Assembly (NCBI RefSeq): GCF_028308085.1
Contig: NZ_JAQMFS010000055.1
Coordinates: forward strand, 62,001 to 126,000
Source of the DNA: Gemella haemolysans
GTDB taxonomy: Bacteria; Bacillota; Bacilli; Staphylococcales; Gemellaceae
Length of the DNA: 64,000 nt
Direction: 5' to 3'
Notes under the pieces: generated by a model
What the model was told of the DNA's origin: nothing
Database searches by the model: none
What the model saw: the letters and a program-made list of their open reading frames with translations, nothing else
Program-made: the position numbers and the translations under genes
Part shown: positions 9,941 through 18,066 of the stretch, one piece after another
Position numbering within the stretch: the stretch's first letter is position 1
Layout of the letters: each line of letters starts with the position of its first letter

Positions 9941-10591
9941 TTATTCAAATCTCACAAGATTCTCTGCCTTCATTCTTACAGTTGGTCTTGCATCTTTTTC
10001 CTTTTTACCTAGGGCTATAAGCATCACAGGAATCAAGTTTTCTTCTAATTCAAATAATTCAGCTACCTTCTCTCTAACAAATCCGCCAATAATATTAGTA
10101 TCGTATCCTTTAGCATACGCAATGTTTGCAAATTGCATAGTCCACAATCCACAATCAAAATATACACCTTCTCTATTTTTGTCAGTTGGCAAGTTTTCTA
10201 ATTGAGGTCCCATCCCTTTTTCAAAACCATCTTTTACCTCTTCAGTCATATAACCTTTTTCAACAGCCTCTCCGTAAATTTCATCAAATTTCCCGTAGTG
10301 ATTCAAGTCTCCTAAGACTATAATCATAGCGGCCGAGGTATCATTTTGAATTTTATTATAATTAGCACTTCCTAATTTTTCTTTACCTTCTGGTGTATCT
10401 ACAACAATATATCTCCAAGGTTGTAAATTACATGATGATGGAGCAAGATTAGCTTCATTTAACATTTCTATTATTTCTTCACGTTTAATTTTAACATTCG
10501 GGTCAAAATACTTAACCGATTTTCTTCCTTTAATTACATCAAAAAACTCTGGCCTTTTCTTACCTAATAGAGTACCAAAAAATTTCCTCAC
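9941..10591 (-). CDS. Nitroreductase-family flavoprotein
   Basis: This is a 216-residue nitroreductase-fold protein. It has the FMN-binding start RKSVKYFDPNVKI, the conserved APSSCNLQPWRYIVV segment and a late GGFVREKVAELFEL motif, where flavin phosphate and dimer contacts lie in this family. Such enzymes use NAD(P)H to reduce quinones, nitro compounds or other small oxidants in the cytoplasm. The physiological substrate is not apparent. It stands between the HAD phosphatase and CapA genes. Confidence 0.85.
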   Translation of the reverse strand: MRKFFGTLLGKKRPEFFDVIKGRKSVKYFDPNVKIKREEIIEMLNEANLAPSSCNLQPWRYIVVDTPEGKEKLGSANYNKIQNDTSAAMIIVLGDLNHYGKFDEIYGEAVEKGYMTEEVKDGFEKGMGPQLENLPTDKNREGVYFDCGLWTMQFANIAYAKGYDTNIIGGFVREKVAELFELEENLIPVMLIALGKKEKDARPTVRMKAENLVRFE

Positions 10592-10718
10592 TAGATTTCC
10601 TCCTTCTTTAAATAATTAACTCAATAATTTTACTATACTTGAGAATTATTATCAAACAAAAGGCTCAAACAGAAATAATTTATAAAAATGTCAACTATCT
10701 CTTAGTCCATATAGTCTT

Positions 10719-11900
10719 TTACTCCCACTTCAAGTTTACGTGTTCCATTATTTCTTTATATGAAACATCTACTTTTTCCTTCATTTTATCATCAAGCTGA
10801 TCTCTAAGTTTTCCGCCATTAATGAAATCTTCTAACACCATAATTTTATAGTCGTATAATGGAGCTCCATTTATATTTCTACCGTTAAGTTTAGAATAAA
10901 CTAGTGTTGGATGAGCTTTTACAGTTTTAACAGTTGTTTTATCGTTTGCTTTTTCAAATGTAACATCCATTAGTAAACCTCTCTCAGGCCACTTGTTTTC
11001 CATTCTTTCCATACGTTGGTTTGAAACGAAGTTCCCCATAGAGTATATTATAAATTTCTTATCTCCATCTTTTTCTACAGTCTCAGCAGGTTCTATAACA
11101 TGAGGATGCCCTCCGAATACTACATCAGCACCCCATTCTATCATCTTGTGATAAAGAGCTTTTTGTTCTTCTGTAGGCTCTAACTTATACTCAACACCCA
11201 TCTGAGGCATCACTACTGTAACATCCGCTTCTTTCTCAGCTCTTTGGATTTCTTCTTTCATCTTTTCCTCATCAAGATCCGATAAATGATTAGTTCTATC
11301 CTCTGCGGTTAAATTAGCATCCATTCCATTATAACCATAAGCATAGGCTAGAATTGCTATTTTAATTCCATTAACCTCTTTAATAAGAATCTTATCTTCC
11401 GAACGTTTTTTATCAGCGTGAACTCCAACTGTATCCAAACCTCTATCTTTGAAGACTTTATCCGTATACTTCAATCCATACAAACCTGTATCCAATATAT
11501 GATTATGAGCTAAATCAACAACATCATATCCTACTTCTTTCATTGTATCTGCAATTTGAACAGGAGCATTAAACAATGGATATCCTCCTAGTGGAGAACG
11601 ATCGCTAATAGTACCCTCGAAATCCCCTATCGCTAAATCAGCACCTTCAATCCACGGTTTAACATATTCAAAAAATGGATTAAAATCATAACTCCCATCT
11701 TCTTTTTTAGCAGTATAATAAAGTGCATCATGAATAAGAATATCTCCATTAGCTACAACTCGCGCAGTTCTCACACTCGAATCGCTATCCTTTTTTGAAG
11801 TTCCCCCTTCTTTATCGGATGCTGTTAAAAAATAAATACACGAAAAAATAATACCACTAATACTCAGCACACCTAATAAATATACTAATACTTTCCTCAA
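10719..11900 (-). CDS. CapA-family protein, membrane-anchored metallophosphatase-like
   Basis: This 393-residue protein has an N-terminal membrane anchor (about residues 4-26) and a CapA/PgsA-type domain. Visible motifs are VVANGDILIHDALYY, LAIGDFEGTISD, VVDLAHNHILDTGLYG, and GGHPHVIEP, the metal-binding residues of the calcineurin-like fold. In Bacillus, CapA works with CapB/CapC in poly-gamma-glutamate capsule formation. Those partners are absent here, so the capsule role is uncertain; many Bacilli have stand-alone CapA proteins. It would face the outside of the membrane. Confidence 0.8.
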   Translation of the reverse strand: MRKVLVYLLGVLSISGIIFSCIYFLTASDKEGGTSKKDSDSSVRTARVVANGDILIHDALYYTAKKEDGSYDFNPFFEYVKPWIEGADLAIGDFEGTISDRSPLGGYPLFNAPVQIADTMKEVGYDVVDLAHNHILDTGLYGLKYTDKVFKDRGLDTVGVHADKKRSEDKILIKEVNGIKIAILAYAYGYNGMDANLTAEDRTNHLSDLDEEKMKEEIQRAEKEADVTVVMPQMGVEYKLEPTEEQKALYHKMIEWGADVVFGGHPHVIEPAETVEKDGDKKFIIYSMGNFVSNQRMERMENKWPERGLLMDVTFEKANDKTTVKTVKAHPTLVYSKLNGRNINGAPLYDYKIMVLEDFINGGKLRDQLDDKMKEKVDVSYKEIMEHVNLKWE

Positions 11901-11945
11901 TATAATATTCCTCCTAATTAAATACTTTATCTATCTATAATAACA

Positions 11946-11974
11946 AGTAGTTAATAATATTTCAATTAACTACT
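11946..11974 (-). terminator. Probable terminator after the dprA cluster
   Basis: A 10-bp stem with arms AGTAGTTAAT and ATTAACTACT around a nine-base loop lies between the end of the minus-strand competence cluster and capA. The minus strand continues TTGTTATTAT, an imperfect T-rich tail. The plus strand tail is CGTTTTATAT, so the orientation is not fully settled. Confidence 0.45.
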
Positions 11975-12062
11975 CGTTTTATATAATTATTTTATATCGC
12001 AACAATAATGTGCTCCTCTTACACATTAATAAACTTTCCATTATAAAATATTTCATTATTCT

Positions 12063-12737
12063 CTATTTCCCTAATAATATATCCAAGATCATCTGCGGTT
12101 TAGTAACCATAAGAAGATGATCCGACTCCTCTATTTGTGTATAATTCATCCCTATTAACTTGAAGTAAGAAAAAACTACAAGTTTATTAAAAATATTCCT
12201 GCTTCTTTTTAATAGTTCTAAATTATCTACCCCCGCATATAAAGATAAATAATTGTACTCTATTTGCGAGTTCGGTCTTACCATATATTCACTACCTTCT
12301 TTTTTGAGTTTTCTTAAAATTAACTCCACTAAAAACTCATCTTGCATCTCTTCTACACTAAGTGTCTTTGATAGATATTCTTCTTTACTAGTGAACTTTA
12401 TCTCTGGTTCAAAATATGTTTTTAACACCGATTCAGGAGGTATAGGTTCTAAGCCCTCGATGATGATTAAATTAACACCATCAAGGTACTCACTAAAAAT
12501 CTCTAAACCGTTAAGCAAAACGACCGTACCGTAAGAAGCAGCAACTATAAAACCACCTCTTCTTACTTTTGTCATTTTATTTAATAGTACCTTCTCAATT
12601 TCTTTTTTTGATATAGATTTAAAACTCTCTTCGGTAAATTCAATAAAATCAAAGGTTTGGTCTGGCATATTTTCTAAGACTCTCGCCCAAATACATCTAT
12701 CCCAACCTAGTGGATTAATAAATAAGATATCTGTCAT
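12063..12737 (-). CDS. Alpha/beta-hydrolase-like protein of unknown function
   Basis: This is a 224-residue protein. The pieces INPLGWDRCIW (oxyanion-loop region), VAASYGTVVLLNGL (nucleophile elbow with Ser in A-S-Y-G) and ESDHLLMVTKPQMILDIL (a late His region) resemble an alpha/beta hydrolase, although the usual first Gly of GxSxG is replaced by Ala. I start at the second ATG, because the GAGAGG ribosome-binding site abuts the first ATG and is nine bases from the second. It follows dprA closely and is probably cotranscribed with coiA-dprA. No role in transformation is established. Confidence 0.6.
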   Translation of the reverse strand: MTDILFINPLGWDRCIWARVLENMPDQTFDFIEFTEESFKSISKKEIEKVLLNKMTKVRRGGFIVAASYGTVVLLNGLEIFSEYLDGVNLIIIEGLEPIPPESVLKTYFEPEIKFTSKEEYLSKTLSVEEMQDEFLVELILRKLKKEGSEYMVRPNSQIEYNYLSLYAGVDNLELLKRSRNIFNKLVVFSYFKLIGMNYTQIEESDHLLMVTKPQMILDILLGK

Positions 12738-12763
12738 ACTAATCATCCTCTCAAATATCTACA

Positions 12764-13654
12764 CTAAAATCCTAATTCGTCACCAAAATCCTCTAATTTA
12801 TTTACAAGTATCGCCCCCTCTTTAATGTATTCATTCATTGCATAACTCATCTTATCGCCAAATTTCCCTGGTAGGCAGAATACATCAGAACCTACATCCA
12901 AGGCGAAATCCACCGTCCTTTGCGTCCCACTTCTTTTTGCCGCTTCAGTTACTAAAAGAGCACTGGAAAGACCAGCGACAATCCTATTTCGTTCTAAAAA
13001 TTTATATTTCCTTATAGGTGAAGTTGGAAAATACTCAGATATAATAAGATGGTTTCGTTCTAATTCCTTATAAAGTTTATAACTTTTTTCCGGATAAATT
13101 ATATTGTGCCCATGAGCTATTACACCGATGGTGTACCCCTTACTTTTTATAGCGCCCTCATGAGCAAGACTATCGACACCAATCGCAAGACCACTAACTA
13201 TAACAAAATTATTCATAGTTAAATATGGTACTATGCTCTGCAAGGCATCATTTGAATATGCGGTATTGTTTCTGCTTCCTACTATAGATATCTTTCTTTT
13301 AAATAGAAGCAAATCTTTATTCCCCCTGTAAAATATAACATATGGATAATCATAAGTCCTAAATAATTCTTTCGGATAATAGATATCATCGCAAAAAATA
13401 TACTTTACATTATAAAACTCAAAATAACTCTCGAAATCGAACTCCATATTATTATGAAGCTTAGTATAAATTTCTTCAACATTATCTCCAAAATATACAG
13501 CTAACTCAGGTATAGATAATTCGAGAATCTTCTCTATACTATTTAAATCCATAAAAACTTTATGTAGCTTGAGTGTTGTAATCCTCTCAATCGCTATTAA
13601 CGAAAGCAATACCTTTTTTTCTTTTTCTGTAAAACTACTACTATACTCCCCCAT
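12764..13654 (-). CDS. dprA: DNA-processing protein DprA
   Basis: This is a 296-residue DprA, the cytoplasmic factor that binds incoming single-stranded DNA and loads RecA during natural transformation. The Rossmann-like domain is clear: VGSRNNTAYS, SGLAIGVDSLAHEGAI, GVIAHGHNIIYPEKSYKLY, and EAAKRSGTQRTVDFALDVG. The N-terminal region (about residues 1-100) is the SAM/HhH-type part; a C-terminal winged helix seems absent, as the protein ends soon after the Rossmann domain. It follows coiA by 12 bases. The usual dprA-topA linkage is absent here. Confidence 0.93.
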   Translation of the reverse strand: MGEYSSSFTEKEKKVLLSLIAIERITTLKLHKVFMDLNSIEKILELSIPELAVYFGDNVEEIYTKLHNNMEFDFESYFEFYNVKYIFCDDIYYPKELFRTYDYPYVIFYRGNKDLLLFKRKISIVGSRNNTAYSNDALQSIVPYLTMNNFVIVSGLAIGVDSLAHEGAIKSKGYTIGVIAHGHNIIYPEKSYKLYKELERNHLIISEYFPTSPIRKYKFLERNRIVAGLSSALLVTEAAKRSGTQRTVDFALDVGSDVFCLPGKFGDKMSYAMNEYIKEGAILVNKLEDFGDELGF

Positions 13655-13666
13655 AGTTTTATCCTC

Positions 13667-14713
13667 TTACTTTTCATTCTCAACCAATAAAGCATAGTAT
13701 GCTTTAAATACTTTTAAGAAAATCTCCCCTTGTTGAACATTGTTAATATAGATACTATCTTTAAACTCTATAATATTACTCATTATTCTTATAAGTTCTG
13801 AGTAACTTTTACCCTCTTTATAAAATCTATACATCAACCCTTGCCAATAAACAAGTGGAGTTCTAATAAGAACTTGTTCCAACATATTCACACCAATAAT
13901 TTCAGGTATATTATTTAACTCTATATGTTGGTTATAAAACATACTCAACACTTTATTTTTTACAGTTTTATCATATTTAATTTGCTCGTAGACATAGTTT
14001 TCAACATCTTCTGGATATAACTTAGACGTTAAATCTTTATCCAGTAGTTTCAAATCAAGTGGTACATCAAACTCATCAATACTCAAACTAGTTTTTATAC
14101 AAACAGCATTTCGTTTTTTCAAATTATGAGCCCAAATTTGATAAAATTCAAATTTTTTATTTATATTATCCCAACCATAAAAGAATACTTTTCCTTGATA
14201 ATAATTTAAAAAATTATCCACAAATGGCGCATACCTAATATAACTTATACCATCATAACTCTTCAATTCTTTTATAAATTTGTTTGTATCAATTAGCCAG
14301 ATTAATTTCAATCCAGCTTTCATATATCCTCTTGTTCTTGCTTTAATAAGATCAAATGGAATAACCGATCTTTGATACTCAAAAGCGATGCTGTTATCTT
14401 TAATAAATACATCGGCTATCTGAATATCATTCTCCCCAGTTTTAAAAATATGTTCGACTTCCACATTACGATATTTTCTTCTAAAATGCTCATAGAGATC
14501 CTTCTTCGCTTCAAGGTGCTCACTACTCTCTTTCTTGTATGTTTCAAACTCACATGAACAATTCTTAGCATGAGCAAAATGCGACTGAATTTTCACTCCT
14601 TTTTTGAAAATTACTTTTCCCCCACATATCGGACAGTGATACTCTTTATTTTTTTCAACTTCACTATCCAAAGCATTAAAAACTTCATCCTTACTATCGT
14701 ATGCCACGTACAT
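13667..14713 (-). CDS. coiA: CoiA-like competence protein
   Basis: This 348-residue protein matches the CoiA-like family, which is needed for recombination of transforming DNA in streptococci. It has an N-terminal zinc-ribbon-like CPICGG (C27, C30) followed by SHFAHAKNC, then a nuclease-like segment with the D...ExQ pattern (IADVFIKDNSIAFEYQRS) of the restriction-endonuclease fold, then KLIWLID. The C-terminal 200 residues are variable. It directly precedes dprA, which supports a joint competence role. Confidence 0.88.
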   Translation of the reverse strand: MYVAYDSKDEVFNALDSEVEKNKEYHCPICGGKVIFKKGVKIQSHFAHAKNCSCEFETYKKESSEHLEAKKDLYEHFRRKYRNVEVEHIFKTGENDIQIADVFIKDNSIAFEYQRSVIPFDLIKARTRGYMKAGLKLIWLIDTNKFIKELKSYDGISYIRYAPFVDNFLNYYQGKVFFYGWDNINKKFEFYQIWAHNLKKRNAVCIKTSLSIDEFDVPLDLKLLDKDLTSKLYPEDVENYVYEQIKYDKTVKNKVLSMFYNQHIELNNIPEIIGVNMLEQVLIRTPLVYWQGLMYRFYKEGKSYSELIRIMSNIIEFKDSIYINNVQQGEIFLKVFKAYYALLVENEK

Positions 14714-14782
14714 AATGTTTCTCCTTTTTTTCTGTACTACACTTGCAAACTACATCTAACAGCGTCTTATTCAATTGTCATT

Positions 14783-15064
14783 TTACTTTAATACCCTATA
14801 CCTTCTATAGGTTGCATCACCTTCTTCTATTTCAACAAACTTATCTAGATTAACCCAGCTTATTTCATCTTTATGATTATCACTATCTACTAGATATACT
14901 CTATCGTCTTTTTTACATAAATAGTAATTTGTCTGACGAATACTAGCCTCTCTCATAAGATATGTATTTTCATCTTTTATAGAAAAATCAAGACAACTTG
15001 TTGTCCACGGTTTTTTTACATATTTTTTCACTTCAACAACTTGATCATATTTTTCAGTATTCAC
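14783..15064 (-). CDS. Conserved-type hypothetical protein, 93 residues
   Basis: I do not recognise this small soluble protein. It is rich in charged and aromatic residues (SCLDFSIKDENTYLMREASI; TNYYLCKKDDRVYLVDSDN) with no signal peptide or membrane segment. It has an AGGAGG-type ribosome-binding site and codon use like its neighbours, so it is probably real. It lies about 70 bases upstream of coiA on the same strand, between rlmA and the competence genes. Confidence 0.6.
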   Translation of the reverse strand: MNTEKYDQVVEVKKYVKKPWTTSCLDFSIKDENTYLMREASIRQTNYYLCKKDDRVYLVDSDNHKDEISWVNLDKFVEIEEGDATYRRYRVLK

Positions 15065-15112
15065 ACTCTATCCTCCTTCATAATTTTCCTTCTGTTACAA
15101 CTACAACTTAAC

Positions 15113-15928
15113 CTACTTCTTGCAAACTAAAAGTTCTAGATCTATCGTAATTTCTTTTAATTGATTAATATCAGAATCTGTAATTTCTTTAGAAAATGTT
15201 AAAGGTGTCATCTTAAGAAAACTCGCTGCTTGCTCTTTAGTCAATTGGAAAGTATCACTTACCGTTATCCTATCCACAATCTTGCAATTTTCTTCAATCA
15301 ATTTTACAGTATCACTATTTGTGTATTCCTTCCCACCAATCAACTCTCTAATCTCTCTTAGGTAATTTGTATTCGGAATAATTTTTATCAAATATCCATC
15401 ATCACCTAATACTCTGAAAAACTCCTCATAATTAGCAGGTGTTAATATGTTAAGAATGCACGAGACACTTCCATCTTTAAACGGAAGATTAGCTAAGTTA
15501 GCCACCATATAAGGATTCAATTTATCCTCTTTAACAGCTAACTCGATCGCATCCTTGCTATTATCTAGCCCATAAAAATATTTCTCAGGAAATACTGTTT
15601 TTAACTTTTTAATATAATATCCTTCTCCGCAACCAATATCCAATACAACATCGTCAGCATACTCTTCAATTAAATTTTGAATATTCTTTAATATATTTTC
15701 ATAAAAACTATTACTAAAAACTTCACTACGAGCTTTAAATAAATCTTCACTGTATTTCGTCGGTTTATAATTGTTTATCAGATGAATATAGCCTTTTTTT
15801 GAAAAATCATAACGATGATTTTCATTGCAAACAAGACTGATACCCTCTATATGAGATTCTGATAAGCACTTTGGACAAAGGTATATTTCCTCTTGATTAA
15901 ACTTTTTTATTACATTTTCTATTTTCAT
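15113..15928 (-). CDS. rlmA: 23S rRNA (guanine-N1)-methyltransferase, RlmA family
   Basis: This is a 271-residue RlmA-type enzyme. The N-terminal zinc-binding motif is visible as C18, C21, C34 and H38 (LCPKC...LVCNENH). The segment YDFSKKGYIHLI follows, and the SAM-binding motif VVLDIGCGEGYY lies at about residues 94-105. In Gram-positive bacteria this family methylates G748 of 23S rRNA, in Gram-negatives G745. The base is inferred from taxonomy only. It precedes the 93-residue gene and coiA on the minus strand. Confidence 0.88.
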   Translation of the reverse strand: MKIENVIKKFNQEEIYLCPKCLSESHIEGISLVCNENHRYDFSKKGYIHLINNYKPTKYSEDLFKARSEVFSNSFYENILKNIQNLIEEYADDVVLDIGCGEGYYIKKLKTVFPEKYFYGLDNSKDAIELAVKEDKLNPYMVANLANLPFKDGSVSCILNILTPANYEEFFRVLGDDGYLIKIIPNTNYLREIRELIGGKEYTNSDTVKLIEENCKIVDRITVSDTFQLTKEQAASFLKMTPLTFSKEITDSDINQLKEITIDLELLVCKK

Positions 15929-16082
15929 TGAAGCTCCTCTATACTTTCTAAGATAATTGTATCAAATTTTTTTTAATAATGATAGCGAAAAACAGTTGAA
16001 AAATTAGAAATTTTCGTCTTTTTTAGATTTCTTCCTAAGTTTATTTTTAATAAGTAACTATTTATTTTATTACTATATATTA

Positions 16083-16129
16083 AAACAAAAAATGACGACA
16101 CAATCCTCTGAATTGTTTTTATCGTCATT
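16083..16129 (-). terminator. Terminator after tadA
   Basis: On the minus strand, an outer 8-bp stem AATGACGA/TCGTCATT (16091-16098 with 16122-16129) and an inner 5-bp stem ACAAT/ATTGT are followed by TTTTTTGTTTTA. It lies about 80 bases beyond the tadA stop codon. The flanking stretch (15929-16206) otherwise shows only AT-rich sequence and the probable rlmA promoter region. Confidence 0.8.
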
Positions 16130-16206
16130 ATATTTATATATTATTATCTTTAATTATTTTATATTTATAATTTAAAAATTTTTAAATTTATAAATATATT
16201 GAATGT

Positions 16207-16671
16207 TTATTTCTTCTTTCGTTCTCTTAACTCTTTGAAAAAGTTCTTCATTAGCATGGAACACTCTTCTTCGTGCACCCCAGAGATAACCTTAGCTTGA
16301 TGATTGAATTTATTCTCACCCACTAAGTCAATGCAACTACCACAGCAACCATATTTAGGATCACTCGCTCCATAAATAACATTTTCAACTCTAGCTTGAA
16401 CAATTGCTCCACTACACATAACACACGGCTCTACAGTAGTATATAAATAACTATTATCAAGTCTCCAAAAACCCTGTTTTTCACAACCTTCTTTAATAAC
16501 TAACATTTCTGCATGATTCAATGCCTGTTGATTTTCTTCACGAGTATTATGAGCCTTCGCAACAACCTTATCATCAATAACTAGCACAGCTCCAATAGGT
16601 ACTTCACCTTTAGCGTAAGCTCTCCGCGCTTCTTCTAATGCCAACTCCATATAATAAGAATGATCTTTCAC
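16207..16671 (-). CDS. tadA: tRNA-specific adenosine deaminase TadA
   Basis: This 154-residue enzyme converts A34 to inosine in the anticodon of tRNA-Arg(ACG). The zinc-dependent deaminase motifs are complete: H53-A-E55 (LNHAEMLVI) with E55 as proton shuttle, and P-C83-V-M-C86. The C-terminal helix region NFFKELRERKKK resembles the tRNA-contacting tail of TadA. It has its own terminator and seems monocistronic. TadA is normally essential. Confidence 0.95.
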   Translation of the reverse strand: MKDHSYYMELALEEARRAYAKGEVPIGAVLVIDDKVVAKAHNTREENQQALNHAEMLVIKEGCEKQGFWRLDNSYLYTTVEPCVMCSGAIVQARVENVIYGASDPKYGCCGSCIDLVGENKFNHQAKVISGVHEEECSMLMKNFFKELRERKKK

Positions 16672-16770
16672 ACCACTACATCCTTCCGCAAATATTTTTT
16701 CAATTAATTATATCATATTTAGAAATCATTAGGGGAGTAAGTTGCAAAATTACATATAATAATTAGATAG

Positions 16771-16815
16771 AAAAAGACTTAACAAAACTAATTTCAAAAC
16801 TAATTTTGTTAAGTC
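16771..16815 (-). terminator. Terminator after the YdcF-like gene
   Basis: A 12-bp perfect stem (GACTTAACAAAA with its complement, 16776-16815) is followed on the minus strand by TTTTTC. It lies 15 bases beyond the stop codon of the YdcF-family gene and insulates tadA from read-through. Confidence 0.85.
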
Positions 16816-16829
16816 GATCCTCTTAAATT

Positions 16830-17864
16830 CTAGCTATTATTAGCCCAAAAATATATTTCCACTAGGACAGCTGCTATAAATAAGGATGTCAGCACACCTA
16901 GGACTATAGCGTGTATTCTTCTTTTGAAATATAGATACCCTATAAATTCTCTAATGAAAGCATTGAGACTGAAATAGAACTTAGTCGGCGCTCCATAGCC
17001 AATACATCTAAAACCTAAAGTTCTTGCTTGAACCAACGCACGATAAACGTGATAATAATTCGTCACCACAGCAAAACTTTTATCAGCTGGAATAAATTTC
17101 TTTGAAAAAATAATATTTTCTTCAGTTCGAGTCGATTTTTCTTCTAAGATTATATCTTTTTCATCAACACCTTGCTCAAGAGCATAATTTTTCATCGCAA
17201 ATGCTTCAGATACTACTTCATCAGGACCTTGTCCACCCGACATGATTAGCTTACTCCCAGGATTAGCTTTATAAACCTTTATCCCTTTTCTAATTCTACT
17301 AGCTAAAAGAGGCGTTACCCTTTCACCAATCAATCCTGCACCTAAGACCACTACATAATCAATCTTTCTTGGTAAGATATTAATAAAATTTAAAACACTA
17401 GATACTAAATAAGACATCGCTATACATAAAAAATATAAGACTACTAAACTGATATAAACATAAAATATATTTAACAGAATATTGTCACGTGTGTAGGTAG
17501 CAACACGTGGCCAATATGTAAAATAACCTACCAGAAAGAAAAATACAGCTAGGCTCAGTAGGTTACCTACTCTTAACCCTTCTCTTCTAATAAGCATAAA
17601 CGAATTGTATAAAAACATAATGACTACCACCATTGGAAGCAAAGTGAATATTACCACCGCTATAACAAGTAATACTACACCTAAATTGTATAAAAATCTA
17701 TTGTCTTGTGCCTGATTAGTAATAAAAGCCATTACACAGAAAATAAAACTTAAACCTGTCGCTATAAAAAATATCCCTAAAAACAAGTTCCTTCTGTCAA
17801 AATACAAAACAGATAAGAACAATAAAAGGAATATCATAAAAACTATAAACGAACCTATTATCAT
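16830..17864 (-). CDS. YdcF/DUF218-family membrane protein
   Basis: This is a 344-residue protein with four to five hydrophobic segments in the first 160 residues, then a DUF218 domain. Its motifs are YVVVLGAGLIGERVTPLLASRI, SKLIMSGGQGPDEVVSEAFAMKNYA, and KSTRTEENIIFSK, and a last membrane segment lies near residues 315-335. The ElyC/SanA/YdcF group has been linked to cell-envelope polymer metabolism and vancomycin sensitivity, but no reaction is established. It is monocistronic with its own terminator. Confidence 0.8.
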   Translation of the reverse strand: MIIGSFIVFMIFLLLFLSVLYFDRRNLFLGIFFIATGLSFIFCVMAFITNQAQDNRFLYNLGVVLLVIAVVIFTLLPMVVVIMFLYNSFMLIRREGLRVGNLLSLAVFFFLVGYFTYWPRVATYTRDNILLNIFYVYISLVVLYFLCIAMSYLVSSVLNFINILPRKIDYVVVLGAGLIGERVTPLLASRIRKGIKVYKANPGSKLIMSGGQGPDEVVSEAFAMKNYALEQGVDEKDIILEEKSTRTEENIIFSKKFIPADKSFAVVTNYYHVYRALVQARTLGFRCIGYGAPTKFYFSLNAFIREFIGYLYFKRRIHAIVLGVLTSLFIAAVLVEIYFWANNS

Positions 17865-18066
17865 AAAAAACTCCTACTTAATATATCTATAATATAAATT
17901 ATATTGCAAACCAAGATACGTGTCAATCTTACAAAAGAATCAAATTAGCCAATTTCTTAGTAAAAAATATAAAAATAAGGAATACTAGATTCGATTTAAC
18001 CTCCGAACGTTACATTTTTCAGCAACCTCTGATTATAACACAATCCACTATTCCTCATATTTTTTA

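Noticed and set aside
18000-18060. A terminator after the fused ABC transporter
   Set aside because: AGGAATA/TATTCCT arms exist but lie about 80 bases apart; the hairpin is unlikely to form efficiently.
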